Shown: positions 42,329 through 53,058 of the stretch, piece after piece
How the letters are laid out: the number at the start of each line of letters is the position of its first letter
Numbering within the stretch: the first letter of the stretch is position 1
From: Gonocerus acuteangulatus
Taxonomy: Eukaryota; Arthropoda; Insecta; Hemiptera; Coreidae
DNA: 64,000 bases
Direction: 5' to 3'
NCBI GenBank assembly: GCA_946811695.1
Contig: OX328132.1
Location: forward strand, 130,234,208-130,298,207
Made by a program: the position numbers and the translations under genes
The notes under the pieces: generated by a model
Told to the model about the DNA's origin: nothing
What the model saw: the letters and a program-made list of their open reading frames with translations, nothing else
The model's database searches: none

Positions 42329-44490
42329 GATGGGATGAAGAGAAGACTGCGTTCTCATTTGAGAGAGGTCACTTCCAGTTTACTCGGATGCCCTTCGGGC
42401 TTAAGAATGCACCCATCACATTCCAGCGGCTGATGGATGAAATGCTGAGTGAACTAAATGCGAATTGGTGCCAGGGCTACATGGATGATGTGCTGGTCTT
42501 TAGCAAATCAAATCACGAACACGAACAACATGTGCGGCAACTGTTCACGAGACTCAGAGAATTCGAGAGAACTGTCTCGAGAGTCAACGCATATAGGGTT
42601 GCCAGAAGTTCATTTCCTGGGACATGTCATCACGAGAGATGGAATACACCCGGCCCCTTTGAAAGTCGCAACCCTCACAAAACTGAAAAAACCTACAGGA
42701 ATAGACCCCCCCCCCCCTAGAAGGGGAATAACCTTCTAGGGGTTCCCTCTGGAGCCCTGAATTATTATCGAAGATTCGTTCCGAGCATGGCGCATAAGTT
42801 AGCGGGAGTTAATGATCTTCTCAAAAAGGGCCGCAAGGTTAAGTTGAGTGAGCAGATGAGAAATAACATCGAGGAGTGCGTTGAGATGCTACAACAGGAA
42901 CCCATCTTAGCCTTTCCGGATTTTCAAAAAGACTTTATTGTAACCACCGACGCGAGTCAGAATGCATGGGGACAGTCCTTGCACAATTATGGCCGGAAGG
43001 CGAATGACCTGTCGCTTTCGCAAGCAGGCGACTCACCGAGACCGAAGAAAGATACAGTGCTCTGGAAAGAGAACTCCTGGGAGTCGTTTGGGCAGTGGAT
43101 CGTTTTAGGCCCTATTTATATGGCAGGCACTTTATAGGACATACGGATCACAAGCCGATGCAGTGGGTCTCAACGCTAAAAGAAAAGTCAGCCAGAGTGC
43201 ACAGATGGAAGGAATAGCTTAGTCAGTACAGTTTCAAGGTTAGATAAACACCCGGAAAAGACAATGTAGTGGCGGACATGTAAATGTCACTACGAAGGAC
43301 GGAGAAGTAAGCGGACAGTCGTTACGGCAGTTTTTCAAGGACTGGAACCCTGATGGTGAACAAACAGTCAGTCGTGACAGCAAAGACACCGTGTCAGCAG
43401 ACGAACGAGGTGAGACTATGACTGAAATCGATGACCTCGTTGTCGCAAAGAAGCGGAACATAATCTGGATAGAGACCTCCGCAAATCACGTATGGCCGTA
43501 AAACGCGTTCCAGTCTCAAATGTACAGTGCTAGCACCGGTTACGGTGACAGATGAAACTATTTGTCGGTTACTCAATGACGCATCAATACCAGGAACCAC
43601 AACCTATCTTTATGTGAGCAACGCCACAGTGTGGGCCAAGATAGAGCACCTCTGGAGTCAGGAACTCCATTATTAATGCTTCAGGCAGATATTTTTACGT
43701 GGAAGGGCATGCTGTGGACCACCATCGTCGATTCGTTCAGGAAAGTCGCCATGGCACAACCCATAGAGAGGAAGTCGGCGAAAGAAATAGTGCGAGCCCT
43801 CCGTCGTTGGAGTCAAGTTTATGGAACACTGGAGCTTCTCGTAACAGATGGGGGCTGGGAGTTCCGAAACGGGGAGTTATAAGGTCTATTACGACAGTGG
43901 GGCACAAAACATCACATAACGACTCCAGGACATCCACAAAACCATGGCATCGAACGGTTACACAACACATTAAGCGAGCACATATGCATAACTGAAGCTC
44001 AACACGGGATCTCAGGTGAAGAAGCCATGGAGGTAGCAGTAGCAGCCTACAATCACTCAGAGCATAAGGTAACCGGTTTCACACCGTTTGAAGCCCTTTT
44101 CGGAACCCTGCGAGTGGGAAGGGACGTCCAAGACTCATCCGGTGAACCAGGCGTAGTGGCAGCGATACTACAGCGTGAGGAGAATTACCCGGGAAACCAG
44201 GAACCATTTACAAACAGAAAAAGCCCGCCGAGTTCGGAAACACAATGTACAAGTCAAGGAAGTGGGAACATCGCTCAAAATAGGAGATATCGTTTATCGG
44301 AAAATACCAACAAACCGAGCCAAACAAGTCATTCATTACGACGGACCGTATATGGTCATCGCATTGCGAGAGCACAACATCGTGACCATCCGGTCAAAGG
44401 AACAGCCACCACGACAATGCACAGTTCATCTGGAACAACTCCGTATCCCAGTGCAGTGAGTGTGATACGTGATAGAAACTATCAATAAGT
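42325..44490 (+). pseudogene. Decayed Gypsy pol (RT, RNase H, integrase)
   Basis: Remains of a plus-strand Gypsy polyprotein broken by several frameshifts and stops. RT motifs come first (FSFERGHFQFTRMPFGLKNAP and catalytic YMDD near 42480). A poly-C tract (about 42706-42717) disrupts the frame, then RNase H (TTDASQNAWG near 42945) and integrase (DIFTWKGMLWTTIVDSF, VTDGGWEF, GHPQNHGIERLH) follow, to a C-terminal RKIP...YDGPYMVI segment. The 5' portion (gag, protease, first RT motifs) is missing, replaced by (AT)n. It belongs with the 170-bp LTRs at 32688 and 44698. Confidence 0.85.
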
Positions 44491-44697
44491 ATCAATTATT
44501 ATTTTATTATCCTTTTTGTGTTCTGTGTATACATATTTTTTACTTTTGTTATTGTAGTCAGGAGTATTCTCTTTTTGTAAAGTAGTTTTCTTTAGTTTTG
44601 TATTTTACTTGTAAGTTTTGGTTAATTTTTCTTTATTCTTCTAATTGTATGTTGTATAAGAGTTTCTGAACAGTTGTTAGAAACTGGGGGGGGGGAT

Positions 44698-44867
44698 TGT
44701 TAGGGGTGTAAGGAAGTGTAAAAGGAAAACAAACAGGCTGGGCCTATAAATAGAGCCAAGCCAGGATGAATAAATCAGTTCTTGTCTAGCACTCTTGCTG
44801 TCTATACCCCCTGTGTATGCTATAGTTCCTTTTTAAAAACGTCTATTCTATCGTACGTCATATAAGT

Positions 44868-44868
<1 letters not shown>
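44698..44868 (+). repeat. 3' LTR of decayed Gypsy element
   Basis: Matches 32688-32857. It is preceded by a polypurine tract (AAACTGGGGGGGGGGATT, about 44680-44697) and followed by an (AT)n run. The TATA-like CCTATAAATAGAG is conserved. Confidence 0.8.
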
Positions 44869-44920
<52 letters not shown>

Positions 44921-45298
44921 ATACATACATATGTGTTTGTGTGGATATTTCATATGATATCAGAATTAAATTTAAGGGATATAAAAGATTGTTATAGATA
45001 GATGCCTCCTAAAGAGGTATGAAGAAACATGTAGTAAAAACAACTATTAATAAAGGAGCACCTATGAGAAATTATAAAGAGAAGTGTTTTTACTACTTTA
45101 AATTACTCCACATTTAAAACAAAATATATTCATACAGAAACACACAAACATTTATTCTTATAATAAGTACTTTTATGAGTAATTTTAGTTGCCTCTCTTG
45201 AAGATAAAATAATGCCTTGGCAATATTAATGTTAAGGAGTCCCTTTCAGTACAAGAACCAGCGCTTCTAGCTGGTCAGAGTAAATCTTAACCCTTTCC
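44869..45298. other. Intron 8 interval with microsatellite
   Basis: An (AT)n run then CATA repeats (to about 44930), followed by AT-rich sequence without recognisable content. Confidence 0.35.
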
Positions 45299-45364
45299 GT
45301 ACCAAGAAAGGCACATTCAAGCCTTTATCAGGGATGTAAAACAAGCAGGACAGAGTTAATACTA

Positions 45365-45437
<73 letters not shown>

Positions 45438-45608
45438 AAAAAAGATTATAAGTAATAATAATACCATTACACAATGTGTATAATGGTATTCTGTTTTTTG
45501 AATCTTTTTTTGTATATATATATGTGTGTGTGTGTGTGTTAGTATTAACTCTGTCCTGCTTGTTTTTACAGCCCTGATAATGGCTTGAATTTCAAGCCGA
45601 AATGTCGG
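45299..45608. mobile_element. Foldback repeat with (CA)n/(AT)n core and hairpin ends
   Basis: Left and right arms are inverse complements over the AACTCTGTCCTGCTTGTTTT segment and the (AC)n/(TG)n run. The right arm ends in CTGATAATGGCTTGAA...CAAGCCGAAATGTC (45574-45608), structurally like the hairpin of the 3308-4159 element. The left arm has the complementary, more degraded form (about 45310-45332). Target duplication was not found. Probably another Penelope-related inverted pair. Confidence 0.45.
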
Positions 45609-47285
45609 CTAACAATAAAACTCATTTTCATATAAAAAATGTAGTTTTATTAAGACACAACGACCGAGCCCTGACGATTTCTACCTCCTTCTACCTACAT
45701 CGGCAGATGTAAAAACTTTTTTTACACGACCAATAACTTTATTCTAATACTCTCCTGTGACAGGCAGGAATTCTTGAAGTATGCTGCAGTAATGCTAGAT
45801 ATCTCCAAAGTCAAGACTTGAGAATAGAAAGATTGTGAGAGATACGAGGAGCTCTCGACTGCTGGACAAATCAACGGTACATGGGGCCTGTGTTTCCTCT
45901 CACTTGTACACAAGTCAACGGTATACAGGGACTAGCCGCTCTTGACTTCTGTAGCATTCAACAGTAGGGAAACAATTAATAGATCATTAATATGGAATTA
46001 TTCTTGTTGCTTCTATGACATAGTCAGCTCAACATATGATTGTATGTTTTGGCTTGTCGGGCCGGTCCGAATTTTGGGAAAACACTGCTAACAAGTCATT
46101 GTGCATTGGTTGCTCACTCTAAGTGTAACAATTTATCTGCAAGAATGCTTTTGTGAAAGACCTTTATTAATTTTAGCAAAAACGTAAAATGGATGACTAA
46201 CGAAAACAATGTATGGCCATGAAATTATTTTTGGTTTGTTGGGGAAGATGCCCACAGAAACTCTTATAATGCTTAATACTGATTGCAGGGATTCTGGTTT
46301 AAGTAAAACTTGTTTCTAGAAGTGGTTTCAATGTTTTAAAAGTGGATAAATGTGGATCAAATAACAGCCTCGATCTGGCCACCTCTCCACTTTAACACTT
46401 TCAGGACCGATGGCTTCAAAAAACATTTCCATCAGACCCAAATCTTCCTTTTGTATAGTTATGTCAGCAAACATATAAAAAAATATTCAAATGAAGAAAA
46501 TTTTGAAATTATGTACTTTTAGTGGATTAATTACAATTTAGTCAAGTGTCAAAAACAACATGACAGCAGGCCCGCTGAAGGAATTGTGCTGGTGGATTTG
46601 GTATCATACAAAGCTAACCCGTAATAAGGTCCCAAACCAAATACAAAGGGGATAGGACAAGGCCCGGAATAGTGGGGATAGAAAGAAAGCCAAGCTATCT
46701 GCTGTCGATCACGCCGGGCCTGCAGAACACATCTCTCCGTCGAATATGCCATGACACCGAGCCCGAATGAGTTAAGAACTGACGACAACGTTCACAAAAT
46801 TTATATTCTAGCTCTCAAATAGCTCTTATTGTACCATTGATCAATTAGTAAATATTTCCGGGATGTCTTACAGTTCAATTCTAAGGATTTTATTGCAGAA
46901 TTTAGACATGAGAAGCCCTTTTTTAGCCAAACTTGTTTCACTCCTTTCAGACAAGCAAAGTGACAATTGTGGCCTCTTTCGATGCTCGAAGCCGACTCAA
47001 TATTTTTTTCGAATTCATTACTTTTTCTATTCACCAGCCACAAAAGGGATGTGAAGGAAAAACATTTTGCCTCTGTCAATGAGGGAAGGAAAAATCGTTG
47101 GATCAACTATATTGCTCCAATTAAATGAATATCAAAACTATTTTTAACAATGGAACAAACAATTAGAGAAGTGCAATGCAGTCAGTGCTAATCACTTTGA
47201 AGGTTATCAAAATGTGGTGAAAAATAAAGCCGATGTAAAGAATTTTCTGTTACTTTTTTTTAATCATTATTTCACAAAATTTGCT
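45609..47285. other. Intron 8 interval, no gene supported
   Basis: Two minus-strand open frames (46549-46788 and 46801-47106) have no recognisable domain. The second is cysteine- and serine-rich and could be a decayed transposase, but nothing specific supports that. Left unassigned. Confidence 0.3.
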
Positions 47286-47675
47286 GCAGACATTGAGTTA
47301 TTAGATAGTGGAGAAAGTGTTATCTATCTTTCAATGCTGAAGAAGTGTAGGTCTGAAATCGGCCATGCCAGTGTGACAATAGTACCAGTAGTGACGCGCA
47401 AAAAATTTGAATCTGAACATGTTTGTAAACAAACAATGAATTTAAATGAATATATATATATATCATATTCTTATTGATTTATATTTATACATATATATAA
47501 ATGTCAATTAATACGAATACAATATATAAATTCATTTAATTTCATTGTTTGTTTACAATAATATTAAAAAATTCACCTTTTCGTGCACTTTTTGTCACAC
47601 TGGCATGGCCGATTTAGGCTTCAACTTTTTTCGTTTAGACTCCCTCCCCTCCCTTCTAACTCAATGGCTGCAGAC
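47286..47675. mobile_element. Foldback MITE, copy 2
   Basis: Reverse-orientation copy of the element at 1796-2195. It shows the same TCGGCCATGCCAGTGTGACA arms, the same TTGTTTGTTTAC inner palindrome and outer GCAGACATTGAGTTA / TAACTCAATGGCTGCAGAC ends. Its right edge is about 60 bp before the exon 9 acceptor. Confidence 0.65.
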
Positions 47676-47737
47676 ATATAATTTCTAAAGATGTTTAATA
47701 CATTTGTGTCTTTAATTTCTCTTTGTGACTATTTTAG

Positions 47738-47956
47738 ATATTGCAATATTGCATACTTGTGATGAAACTGAGCTTGAACATCCTAGCCTTCCATCTGCAG
47801 ATGACCAAAGCTCTGGTTATGAGAGTTTCGCTAGACTTAATGAAATTGTAAGTGACTGTGGCAGTGGTGGTGAGTTTGATAGCCCAAATGGTTCAGAAAT
47901 ATCCTCAGAAAAATCTCATGGAGCAGCTCCAAATATAGCTACATCTCCTTGCATTG
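47738..47956 (+). CDS. FHIP1 exon 9, residues 498-571
   Basis: The acceptor TTTTAG ends at 47737; the donor GTTAGT starts at 47957. The first two bases complete GAT (Asp). It encodes an acidic, serine-rich segment (DETELEHPSLPSADD, SSGYESFARLNEIVSDCGSG) rich in potential phosphorylation sites. In FHIP proteins a low-complexity linker lies between the N-terminal core and the second conserved block, which fits. Phase 1 at the 3' end. Confidence 0.85.
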
Positions 47957-48392
47957 GTTAGTTCTTTGATTCTCTATTTTTTTATAGATTAGTTATATAG
48001 TATATGTTTTATGAGTAAAAAAAATGAACTAACTGGCTAACAGTGACTCAAATAGATAACTTAATCTGGGAATTGATCTTTGGATCTATTCTTTCTATAA
48101 GTAGTAGGTTCTTTGTGTGGTTCATAAGAGTGTATAATGGAAAGTAAAAAAAATGAATCAATTTTGTGGATTGGGGTTAAAGAATGCGGAAATATGGAAG
48201 TTGCATTTTATACTGCACTGATATAAATTTACTACTTATTAGAACAACATACATGTACAATTTATCTAAACTGTGATGTTATTTATAAATCACATCTGTC
48301 CAATTTTAAAAAATCAAGCACATTAAGCAATGGACTTTATCTAGGGGAGGGGCATTGCTTTACTGACTAATTATTTCTCCTGTTGATATTTT

Positions 48393-48527
48393 AGCACGGT
48401 TCCTCTCTCCCTCCATAGGGAGGAACCCCGCTTATAGGGTTGACCACATGACGCAATCCGGAAGTGCAAACTAGAAAATTTTGCGTTTCAGAACCCCTAG
48501 AGACCGAAAATAACTGTGGTTCAAATT

Positions 48528-48577
<50 letters not shown>

Positions 48578-50463
48578 AATGATATTTTACATTACATATT
48601 TAAAAGTTTTAAATTCGAATAATCGTTAAAGGTAAGAAAGGCGGGTAAATACAAATACAAGGTTTGCGGAAAATAAAAAACAAATAAATTTTTCTTATAT
48701 TAACTTTCATCAAAAATTAAAAGTTTTAAATTAAAAAACTAACACAGAAAATTCGGAAAATCCAAAAAAGCTCATTGATATGTTGGATTCGTTGCTGGGA
48801 TAAGCAAATATTATTTGTTATATTTGTCTAGCAGTCGATACAGGTAGCATTGGAGACCGGTATGACGCTCCCGCCAAGAAACAACGCCATTCCTGATGCA
48901 GCTCTAGTAGAGTCGGTTACAAAAGTCACATATAGTGCAGTTTAAAAGAAACAACACCTTTCCGAATGCAGCTCTAGTTCAGTTTACAGCTAGTCTCATA
49001 TGTCAGTCTGTTAAAAGCAATTCAGTTTACAAGAAGATACAATCAGTTTACAAGAAGAGACAGTCTCATAAGTGCAGTTCAGTGAAAAGAAGATACAATT
49101 CTAAAGAAGATCTCGTCCTATGCAGAATACCGAGCTGGCTTTATATCAGGTAATGCTTGTTTATCTATGCCTGGATATAACTTATCTATGAGTTTTTTTT
49201 TCTTTTGTTTTGTTTTTTATTAGTTAAAATTATTTTTGTTTTACTTTACTGGACTCGAACCCGAACCCTGAGATAAAAGAGTTTTTTAAAATTAAATATT
49301 ATAAATTTTTTATTATATTGGCTCCTAACATAGAGGCGTACGTAAATTAAATTATTAAAAATAAAACATATTTTTTATATTATAACAATATATGTATATA
49401 TATATATATATATATACATATACTTGACTGTTTGCGGCCTAGCACCGTGAATAATGTTCCAATTTTGATGAAATTTGGTACAAAAATCTTTTGTATTTGA
49501 AAGGTCAAGTTCGTTAACCAGCAGAATCCGCCCACCAGAACATGGTTTTTGGAGCGAAATTTGCTTACTTCATATGCTTCCAAGCACTCGTTTTATAGGC
49601 TTATTGGTCTAGGAAAACGAATGAAACCATTTTTAAGGCGGTAGCTTTAACCGCTTTCGAGAAAAGTGGAAAAATAGTTGTTGAATCAAGTTTTGCGTTT
49701 GGGTACTTAGAATTATGGGATTCAGTTAACATATTTTCTGCATGTTTGAAATTCATATAAACAAAGATGTTTAAATTTTGTTTACATTTCGAGTTAAGGA
49801 AAGATTAGAATAAAATATTTTATTAAGAGACATGAAACATTTTGGGAACTTTGTATGTTTTCCTTAATATCTCAAAAACGAATAATAATCTTGGCAAGCA
49901 GAAGGTTACCATTCGAAAGCTTACTAAATTCACTACAAAAAGGCCTCTGAAGACATTTTTGATTAGGCTATGTAGTAATAAGTACTTAATAATTTGAAGT
50001 AATTGATTTCGTTTATTCGAACAGTTTCTTTTTGTCTGTTTTTATTTCTTGTAATTTTTTAATTGCCTATATTAGGAGAATGTTTTCGAAATTAAAACAG
50101 GATAAGTAAAATAAGAATAAAATGTATTGTTAGAAATATAGCTTTCCAAGTGAGAGATTCGAAGACGCCTTGTGAATATTATCAACTGCCTTTATGCTGT
50201 TGGTGTTTTTTTTTTCTTTTTTCTTTTTTTTAATTGCATTTATTTGTAGAATTAGATATTTTTAAATGCATTGAACTCTCAAATAAGTATCTCTAGAAGT
50301 GGATTGTGGGGCTGACCGACCCATCCAGGTAAAGCCATAAAACCCATTTCAAGAAAGGTCGAATCAAAGTAATAACTGTTTCTATTTTAATCTTTCCAAA
50401 TGAGACTTGGGATAAGAACGGAACTGTGCTAAGATGACGCAGTTCCTGCGAGTTGGACTTTTT
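48393..50463. mobile_element. Helentron-like repeat, copy 2 (reverse), split by an LTR
   Basis: Starts with the hairpin end (TTTTAGCACGGTTCC, complement of copy 1's end) and ends with AGTTGGACTTTTTT, complement of copy 1's start. The (AT)n core at about 48535-48574 holds the inserted LTR 48575-49387. The body 49420-49640 matches 14020-14230 in reverse. It has about 600 bp (about 49640-50290) absent from copy 1, so copy 1 looks like an internal deletion derivative. Confidence 0.5.
48575..49387. mobile_element. Probable solo LTR inserted in (AT)n
   Basis: 813 bp, TGTAATGATAT...TATAACA, flanked by ATAT (48571-48574, 49388-49391). Its start closely matches that of the second-family LTR at 32866. 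It contains short direct repeats (AGAAGATACAATCAG-like) and, about 70 bp before its end, a primer-site-like module TTGGCTCCTAACATAGAGGC (49319-49338). No coding region. Confidence 0.6.
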
Positions 50464-50479
50464 TAAATACTGCCCTTAA

Positions 50480-51059
50480 CCCTTTCACGCCGAAGTGCCA
50501 ATCTATTGGTGTTGACCAGCTTTGGCCCAGATGACGAAGCGCCAATATATTGGTGTTGAGTGGCTTTGGTCCACCACCAAATATGTAAGTGGCCAGCACC
50601 AATATATCGGTGTTAGCATTTCAGGCCCAGCGTATTAGCGAGTGGCTTGCGAGAGGCTTCTCGGAAGATGATACATCGCAGCCCGGTTCTTCGTCAGCTC
50701 CAGGAAGTGTTATTGAAGAGCATTCTAGGATTGCGAGGAAACAGAGGGCCTTTTCCGAAGTGTAAACAATGTAATTTGCAGTGGAAGCGTCCTAGTTTCA
50801 AGGGAAATGAGTTTTCTTTCAGTATTACAAACGTGTTATGTGTAATGTTTTTTGTACTAATTAAAGAATATATATATTACTAATAAGTCAACACAAAAAT
50901 CTAAAAAAAACACACCTTATTTTACGTAATTAATAATTTTAGTTTAAATTATTTGGCATTAATCTTTTCTTATTGATAATGTAATAATTATGATTTCTAA
51001 TAAAAGTTAACTGGGCAATTTGTTGTGACAAGTCCGTATGTAGTAAAATCTGGAAAGGG
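50480..51059. mobile_element. piggyBac-type MITE, copy 1
   Basis: 580 bp with ends CCCTTTCACGCCG and TGGAAAGGG, flanked by TTAA (50476-50479, 51060-51063), the piggyBac hallmark. Subterminal CCAATATATTGG-like palindromes occur three times in the left 120 bp. The interior (50640-50870) reads like a transposase N-terminal acidic region (FSEDD...) fused to a C-terminal CxxC/W-K-like cysteine piece, suggesting an internal deletion of an autonomous element. Confidence 0.7.
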
Positions 51060-51217
51060 TTAAAGTACAGAAATATGTATTTTCAGCCATATGGCTTTGA
51101 CAATTCTGCAGCATTATTTTTATAAAATACTTAGTACTATTTTACATTAGATGATCTCTGTGATTTAATTCATTAATATATGTGCATATCTTAATAAAGG
51201 ATTTTATTTAATTACAG

Positions 51218-51396
51218 GCCCATTTCTTCAAGCAGTTTTTAATAAACTCGAAAACATGCTTTCTCAAAGCCTTTTTATTAACCTGCAGTTAACTGGTCTT
51301 GTTTCACGATTGGCTATCTATTCTCAACCACTGTTGAGATCATTTTTGTTGGACCATTCATTTATATTTCAACCCAGCATCCGCTCACTCTATCAG
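51218..51396 (+). CDS. FHIP1 exon 10, residues 571-630
   Basis: The acceptor ATTACAG ends at 51217; the donor GTAAAA starts at 51397. Its first two bases complete GGC. It encodes GPFLQAVFNKLENMLSQSLF, NLQLTGLVSRLAIYSQPLLR and FLLDHSFIFQPSIRSLYQ. This matches the second FHIP block (GPFLxxLFxKLExMLxNSLYVNLxLTGxxxxLA). Phase 0 at the 3' end. Confidence 0.95.
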
Positions 51397-51665
51397 GTAA
51401 AATGTTTGAACTAATAAAGCTCTGTAATTTGTATCATCTTGTTTTTGTTAACTTTTGATGTATATTCTATGATTAAAATTTAAATTATCAATTCTTATGT
51501 AATTTCCTACAAAATGTGGTGTTATGAATATAATATATGCAATTATATTCTTAGAACCACATTAGGTAGGGCTGGGAAGATCCTACTCCAAGGCAAAGAA
51601 ACTATATTTTAAAAATTATTAAATTAGCTCAGACTATTATTCAAACTTGCATATATTAATTTTAG

Positions 51666-51870
51666 GTAATAGGAAGCTTAAAGCAACGCATTGAACTCCT
51701 CTTAAATGACTTTTCTCAAACACAAATCAGAAATGTTGTTGAAGATTGTGAGGCAATTCTTTTGGACAGAGAAAACAAACTAGTAAATGTTAGGAAATAT
51801 GCATTACAAGCTTTAAGTAGTTCTCCAGGCAACACAGAAGTGAAACCAAGTAGTAAGGATGGTGGAAAAG
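51666..51870 (+). CDS. FHIP1 exon 11, residues 631-699
   Basis: The acceptor TTTTAG ends at 51665; the donor GTAATT starts at 51871. It encodes VIGSLKQRIELLLNDFSQTQ, then a helical and a lysine/serine-rich segment, continuing the second FHIP block. It ends in phase 1. The running total is 2095 coding bases (about 698 residues). Vertebrate FHIP1 proteins are around 1000 residues, so a few hundred residues remain, presumably beyond 64000. Confidence 0.9.
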
Positions 51871-51899
51871 GTAATTTTATATGTTACATTTTTTAAGTA

Positions 51900-52595
51900 A
51901 ACTCCGGGACAAAATTAGTGCATCACTTTATATATTTTGTTTATTTTGTCATGAGAACTTAATATTTAGCTTACTGGAATTAGTAATGGAGTTAGGATTA
52001 GAGGTAATACTCTAATGTAATCCTATTCAGTAGATGGAATAGATGAATTGCTCTGTAAGTAGTAAACTTCTGTCTGTGACTCATTGTGTCCTGATTTGTA
52101 AAAATGATTACTTCTTGTATCATTTTTCAATTTTTTATCAGTTCCCTTTTGAATTTAGATTTTCTGAAGCTTTGATATGGATATTCCAGAAGAAATGGCA
52201 GTCAGAGCACTACCACTGTTGGGTGAAGGTTAATCCAAAAGAGAAGACCTTGAAAGCTTGGGAATAAACCAATCTTTGGTAGGTAGGATATTCCAACTAT
52301 ACTCTAAAGATACAGGGAGACAGGGAAAAACTCTAGGAGTGCCGGGCAAGGTCGGCCAAGAGCTACATTAGCCAGAGATGACCATTTTATAACGCTCTTT
52401 GCTTTCCTACAGCTGATCCAAACAAGCATTCAACTCCAAAATGAACTTCAATCTGTTAGAAATGTGGATATTTTAGGTCGAACAATTCGAATACGGCTGA
52501 ACAAAGCAAATTTAACCTCGAGGCCCCCTGCCACTGGTCCACTTCACACCAGAGAAGTTCTAAAATAAGTGATGCACTAATTTTGTCCAGGAGTT
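51900..52595 (+). pseudogene. Tc1-like transposon remnant
   Basis: Inverted ends of about 30 bp (AACTCCGGGACAAAATTAGT at left, its near-complement at right) lie between TA dinucleotides (51898-51899, 52596-52597). Around 52340-52570 the + strand encodes the N-terminal helix-turn-helix region of a Tc1-type transposase (ARATLARDDHF, then LGRTIRIRLNKANL and SRPP) with damage before it. The DDE domain is absent. It begins about 30 bp after the exon 11 donor. Confidence 0.7.
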
Positions 52596-52715
52596 TATGT
52601 AATATTGCTTGCACTTTATTTTAAAGTTGTAAGATGCGTTGTTATGCATATATTCATTATGAACAGTGAATCTTGGCAGCTCTTTGGCCAGGATCAAGTA
52701 ACCTCATATCTTTAA

Positions 52716-53058
52716 CCCTCACACGCCGGAGCGCCAATATATTGGTGTTGAGCGGCTTTCGCCCAAACGACGGAGCACCAATATATTGGCATTAGCATTT
52801 CGGGCCCAGCTTATCAGTGAGTGACGTGTTAGATTTCTCGGAAGAAGATACATGCTGGTCCAAGATGCATCCTGGTCCTTCCTCAGGTCCAAGAAGTGTT
52901 CTTGAAGAGCAGTCTAGGATTTCGAGGAAGACAGTAGGCCTTTACCGAAGCGTAAACAATGTAATTTACTGTGGAAGCATCGTAGTTTCAAATGTTTTCT
53001 TTCAGTAGTACAAAGGTCTTATGTGGGAATGTTTTTGCACTAATTAAAGAATATATAT
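52716..53058. mobile_element. piggyBac-type MITE, copy 2 (left part)
   Basis: TTAA at 52712-52715, then CCCTCACACGCCGGAGCGCC and two CCAATATATTGG palindromes, followed by the same interior as copy 1 up to TTAAAGAATATATAT. It is cut at 53058 by insertion of the large LTR element. The remaining right half is expected beyond the window. Confidence 0.7.

Noticed and set aside
46801..47106. Possible transposase fragment (101 codons, minus)
   Set aside because: Cysteine/serine-rich but no motif of any transposase family could be pointed to, and no terminal repeats were found around it.
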